Shown one piece after another: positions 62,491-64,000 of a stretch of DNA of 64,000 bases. How positions within the stretch are numbered: position 1 is the stretch's first letter; each line of letters starts with the position of its first letter. Source of the DNA: Bacteroidota bacterium (lineage in GTDB: Bacteria; Bacteroidota; Bacteroidia; 2-12-FULL-35-15); assembly GCA_016722565.1 (NCBI GenBank), contig JADKIU010000001.1:558001-622000 (forward strand), given 5' to 3'. The translations under genes and the position numbers were made by a program. The notes beneath the pieces are model-generated. The model was not told the DNA's origin and did no database searches. It saw nothing but the letters and a program-made list of their open reading frames with translations.

Positions 62491-63771
62491 TTAATGAAAG
62501 ACATCAAATAACCCCCAGTAAAAAAATAGTACAATTAATATGATATAAGTGAAATTGTTTAATGTAAAAAGCAATTTTGAAATCGTCTTCCAGAGATTAT
62601 TCTTAATGACGTTAATATTAATAATCACTAATGGAATGATTAATAATAAAACCAAGAATGGAAGATAGGCCGTAAATTCTATTAAGCCAAACTGAGAACT
62701 TTTGTAAGGTGCAGGAAAATAGAAAATACCTTGCTCTCTAGCTAAAATGATCATGTAATACGCCATAAATGTACTTAGCATTGCCAACAAAAGTTTAAGA
62801 TATGCATATTTTACTTTTCTATTTCTAAAATAGTCAATACCAAAATAGACAAATGAAAACAGGAATAAAAAGAAGCAAACAAGTATAAATTTATCGATAG
62901 AATTGCTATTCGCGGGAGTCTTAAAATCAAGTAGGTTTTGATATTCAGAATTTGTTGGAAATATGGAGGTTATTTCCAGCAAATGATCGCCTTTTGCTAA
63001 TTCATTCTTTAGGTCAAGCGTTACTTTATGGCTGTAATCATGATAGAAAAAAAGATGAACGACACCGTTGCTCGGGTTCCAAATTGTAGTGAGCAATGTC
63101 CCGTCTCCCATTTTTTCTCTGCAAACGTGCATTGTGTCTGAAAGAGCAGTGCAAAAAGCAAGGGACGTATCAATTTTGTTTTTTAGAAAGGCTGCACCAT
63201 TAATATACCGTTGCTGTTGAATAGTACTGAAGTCGTTGATTGTTGAGGGGCAGAAGTTGGCAAGAACATATTTATTATCATTGCCGAGAGTAATTGTGTA
63301 TGGTTCAACAATAAGATATTTCCCTGATTTATCAGTGTAAATGAACACATCGTTCTGCAATGAACTATGATCGTATTGTTCAATGTAAGCTTTTACTTCC
63401 TCAACGGTTCTACAAGAATGTAATATGTCTTTAAGATAATTTATTCGACTCGTAATTTGTTTTTTGTTGAGCATCTCCTTTCGGTTCGGAGGGGTTTGTG
63501 CTGCAAGTGTTCCGAATGCAAGGCCATATTCATTCATTCCTGATTGTGGTCTCAAGCCATCTTCATCGTAATTCGCGCCAGTAAATACTGAGCCATAGCC
63601 CTTGGTTTCGAACCAAATCTTTGGATGCGTTGTCCATGTGTCGAAATTTACTCCAAGCATCGTATGGTCAGCTACAGTAACTTTATAAGCACTGCAAGCG
63701 CGTGTACTCTTTGAAGATAAAATCAACAGGAATGTTATGATAAATAGCCGAAACAAATTCATGAATTTCAT
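62491..63771 (-). CDS. N-terminal-Cys hydrolase (choloylglycine hydrolase-like) with C-terminal membrane domain
   Basis: The 426 residues have a signal peptide ending at STRA, so the next residue, Cys26 (CSAYKVTV), would become the N-terminal nucleophile as in linear-amide C-N hydrolases (Ntn fold). GVNFDTW, GMNEYGLAFG, ILHSCRTVEEVKAYIEQ and DGTLLTTIWNP fit that fold. Residues about 290-420 add four membrane helices, an unusual attachment. It probably acts on an acyl-amide in the periplasm, tethered to the inner membrane. Confidence 0.7.
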   Translation of the reverse strand: MKFMNLFRLFIITFLLILSSKSTRACSAYKVTVADHTMLGVNFDTWTTHPKIWFETKGYGSVFTGANYDEDGLRPQSGMNEYGLAFGTLAAQTPPNRKEMLNKKQITSRINYLKDILHSCRTVEEVKAYIEQYDHSSLQNDVFIYTDKSGKYLIVEPYTITLGNDNKYVLANFCPSTINDFSTIQQQRYINGAAFLKNKIDTSLAFCTALSDTMHVCREKMGDGTLLTTIWNPSNGVVHLFFYHDYSHKVTLDLKNELAKGDHLLEITSIFPTNSEYQNLLDFKTPANSNSIDKFILVCFFLFLFSFVYFGIDYFRNRKVKYAYLKLLLAMLSTFMAYYMIILAREQGIFYFPAPYKSSQFGLIEFTAYLPFLVLLLIIPLVIININVIKNNLWKTISKLLFTLNNFTYIILIVLFFYWGLFDVFH

Positions 63772-63800
63772 AGTTAAGATCTTCTAAAGCTTGCAGCGAA

Positions 63801-63974
63801 CTACTGATTACTTTCTACTACTGTTGCTACCTCTTGTCCCGGATTTTGTTTCAAGAACGGTTTATTCAACGCTACCAAAATTAAAGAAGCTACAACACTT
63901 CCAAGAATTACTGCAAAAAATGCTTTTCTTAAATAGTTTGTTTTTGCTTCCAACTCTATTGATTTGTCTAACAT
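63801..63974 (-). CDS. Short single-pass membrane protein
   Basis: An ATG at 63974 (or two codons upstream at 63980) opens 57 residues: a charged N-terminus (MLDKSIELEAKTNYLRK), one hydrophobic helix (AFFAVILGSVVASLILVAL) and a polar tail (NKPFLKQNPGQEVATVVE) ending in TAG. The composition is that of a real membrane anchor, and the spacing to the hydrolase gene (29 bp) on the same strand suggests co-transcription. Family unknown. Confidence 0.5.
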   Translation of the reverse strand: MLDKSIELEAKTNYLRKAFFAVILGSVVASLILVALNKPFLKQNPGQEVATVVESNQ

Positions 63975-64000
63975 ATACATTAAAAAATATCCGAAAAACA

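Overview
The window reads as chromosome of an AT-rich member of Bacteroidota. Four things point there: at least six proteins end in a type IX secretion (T9SS) C-terminal sorting domain; promoters carry the phylum's TAnnTTTG box; the cluster purH-mreB-mreC-mreD-mrdA-rodA has the order usual in the phylum; and there is a membrane-bound propeller/Y_Y_Y/LytTR regulator. I cannot place it below phylum. Several conserved genes are broken by one-base changes in A/T runs, which suggests uncorrected long-read or MAG sequence, although real mutation is possible.

Layout. 1-1.9 kb: an HxlR regulator with its operator, divergent from a DoxX-like gene cut by the window edge, then a YdeI/OmdA-type protein and a small membrane protein. 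1.9-2.5 kb: noncoding DNA packed with palindromes. 2.5-13.5 kb: three secreted Asp-box beta-propeller proteins with T9SS tails, two of them tandem paralogues with nearly identical upstream DNA. 13.5-14.8 kb: a perfectly phased 20-unit array of a 21-bp repeat beside a small conserved gene and a divergent HTH regulator. 14.95-20.48 kb: an integron-like cassette array of three same-strand genes (RelA/SpoT synthetase, Sll1717-like P-loop ATPase, subtilase), separated by attC-like inverted-repeat spacers. This is the most interesting part of the window. 20.8-25.2 kb: a small OM protein, an NTF2/serine-hydrolase fusion, DUF2200, an OMPLA-like protein and a lone receiver protein, with dispersed palindromic repeats between them. 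25.5-31.5 kb: the LytTR regulator and, beside it, a large surface protein whose promoter region carries two 12-bp direct repeats 22 bp apart. 31.5-39.6 kb: DinB proteins, a WYL regulator, an ECF sigma/anti-sigma pair, thioredoxin-fold proteins, NRDE, NrtS-like and a T9SS cargo. 39.6-40.2 kb: three clustered palindromic elements and tRNA-Phe. 40.3-47.2 kb: coaX, a FadL-like barrel, lptC, a CBS/CorC protein and ppiD (envelope biogenesis). 47.2-50.4 kb: an Omp28-like cargo, a beta-barrel and fabH. 50.5-59.3 kb: a helical-repeat protein and the rod-shape/elongasome cluster with purH. 59.5-64 kb: a MacB-type permease, a fatty acid desaturase, an N-terminal-Cys hydrolase and a tiny membrane protein.

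The core envelope genes (coaX to ppiD, mreBCD-mrdA-rodA, fabH) are ordinary. The accessory signal lies in the cassette array, the 21-bp repeat array, the palindromic elements and the regulator/adhesin pair.
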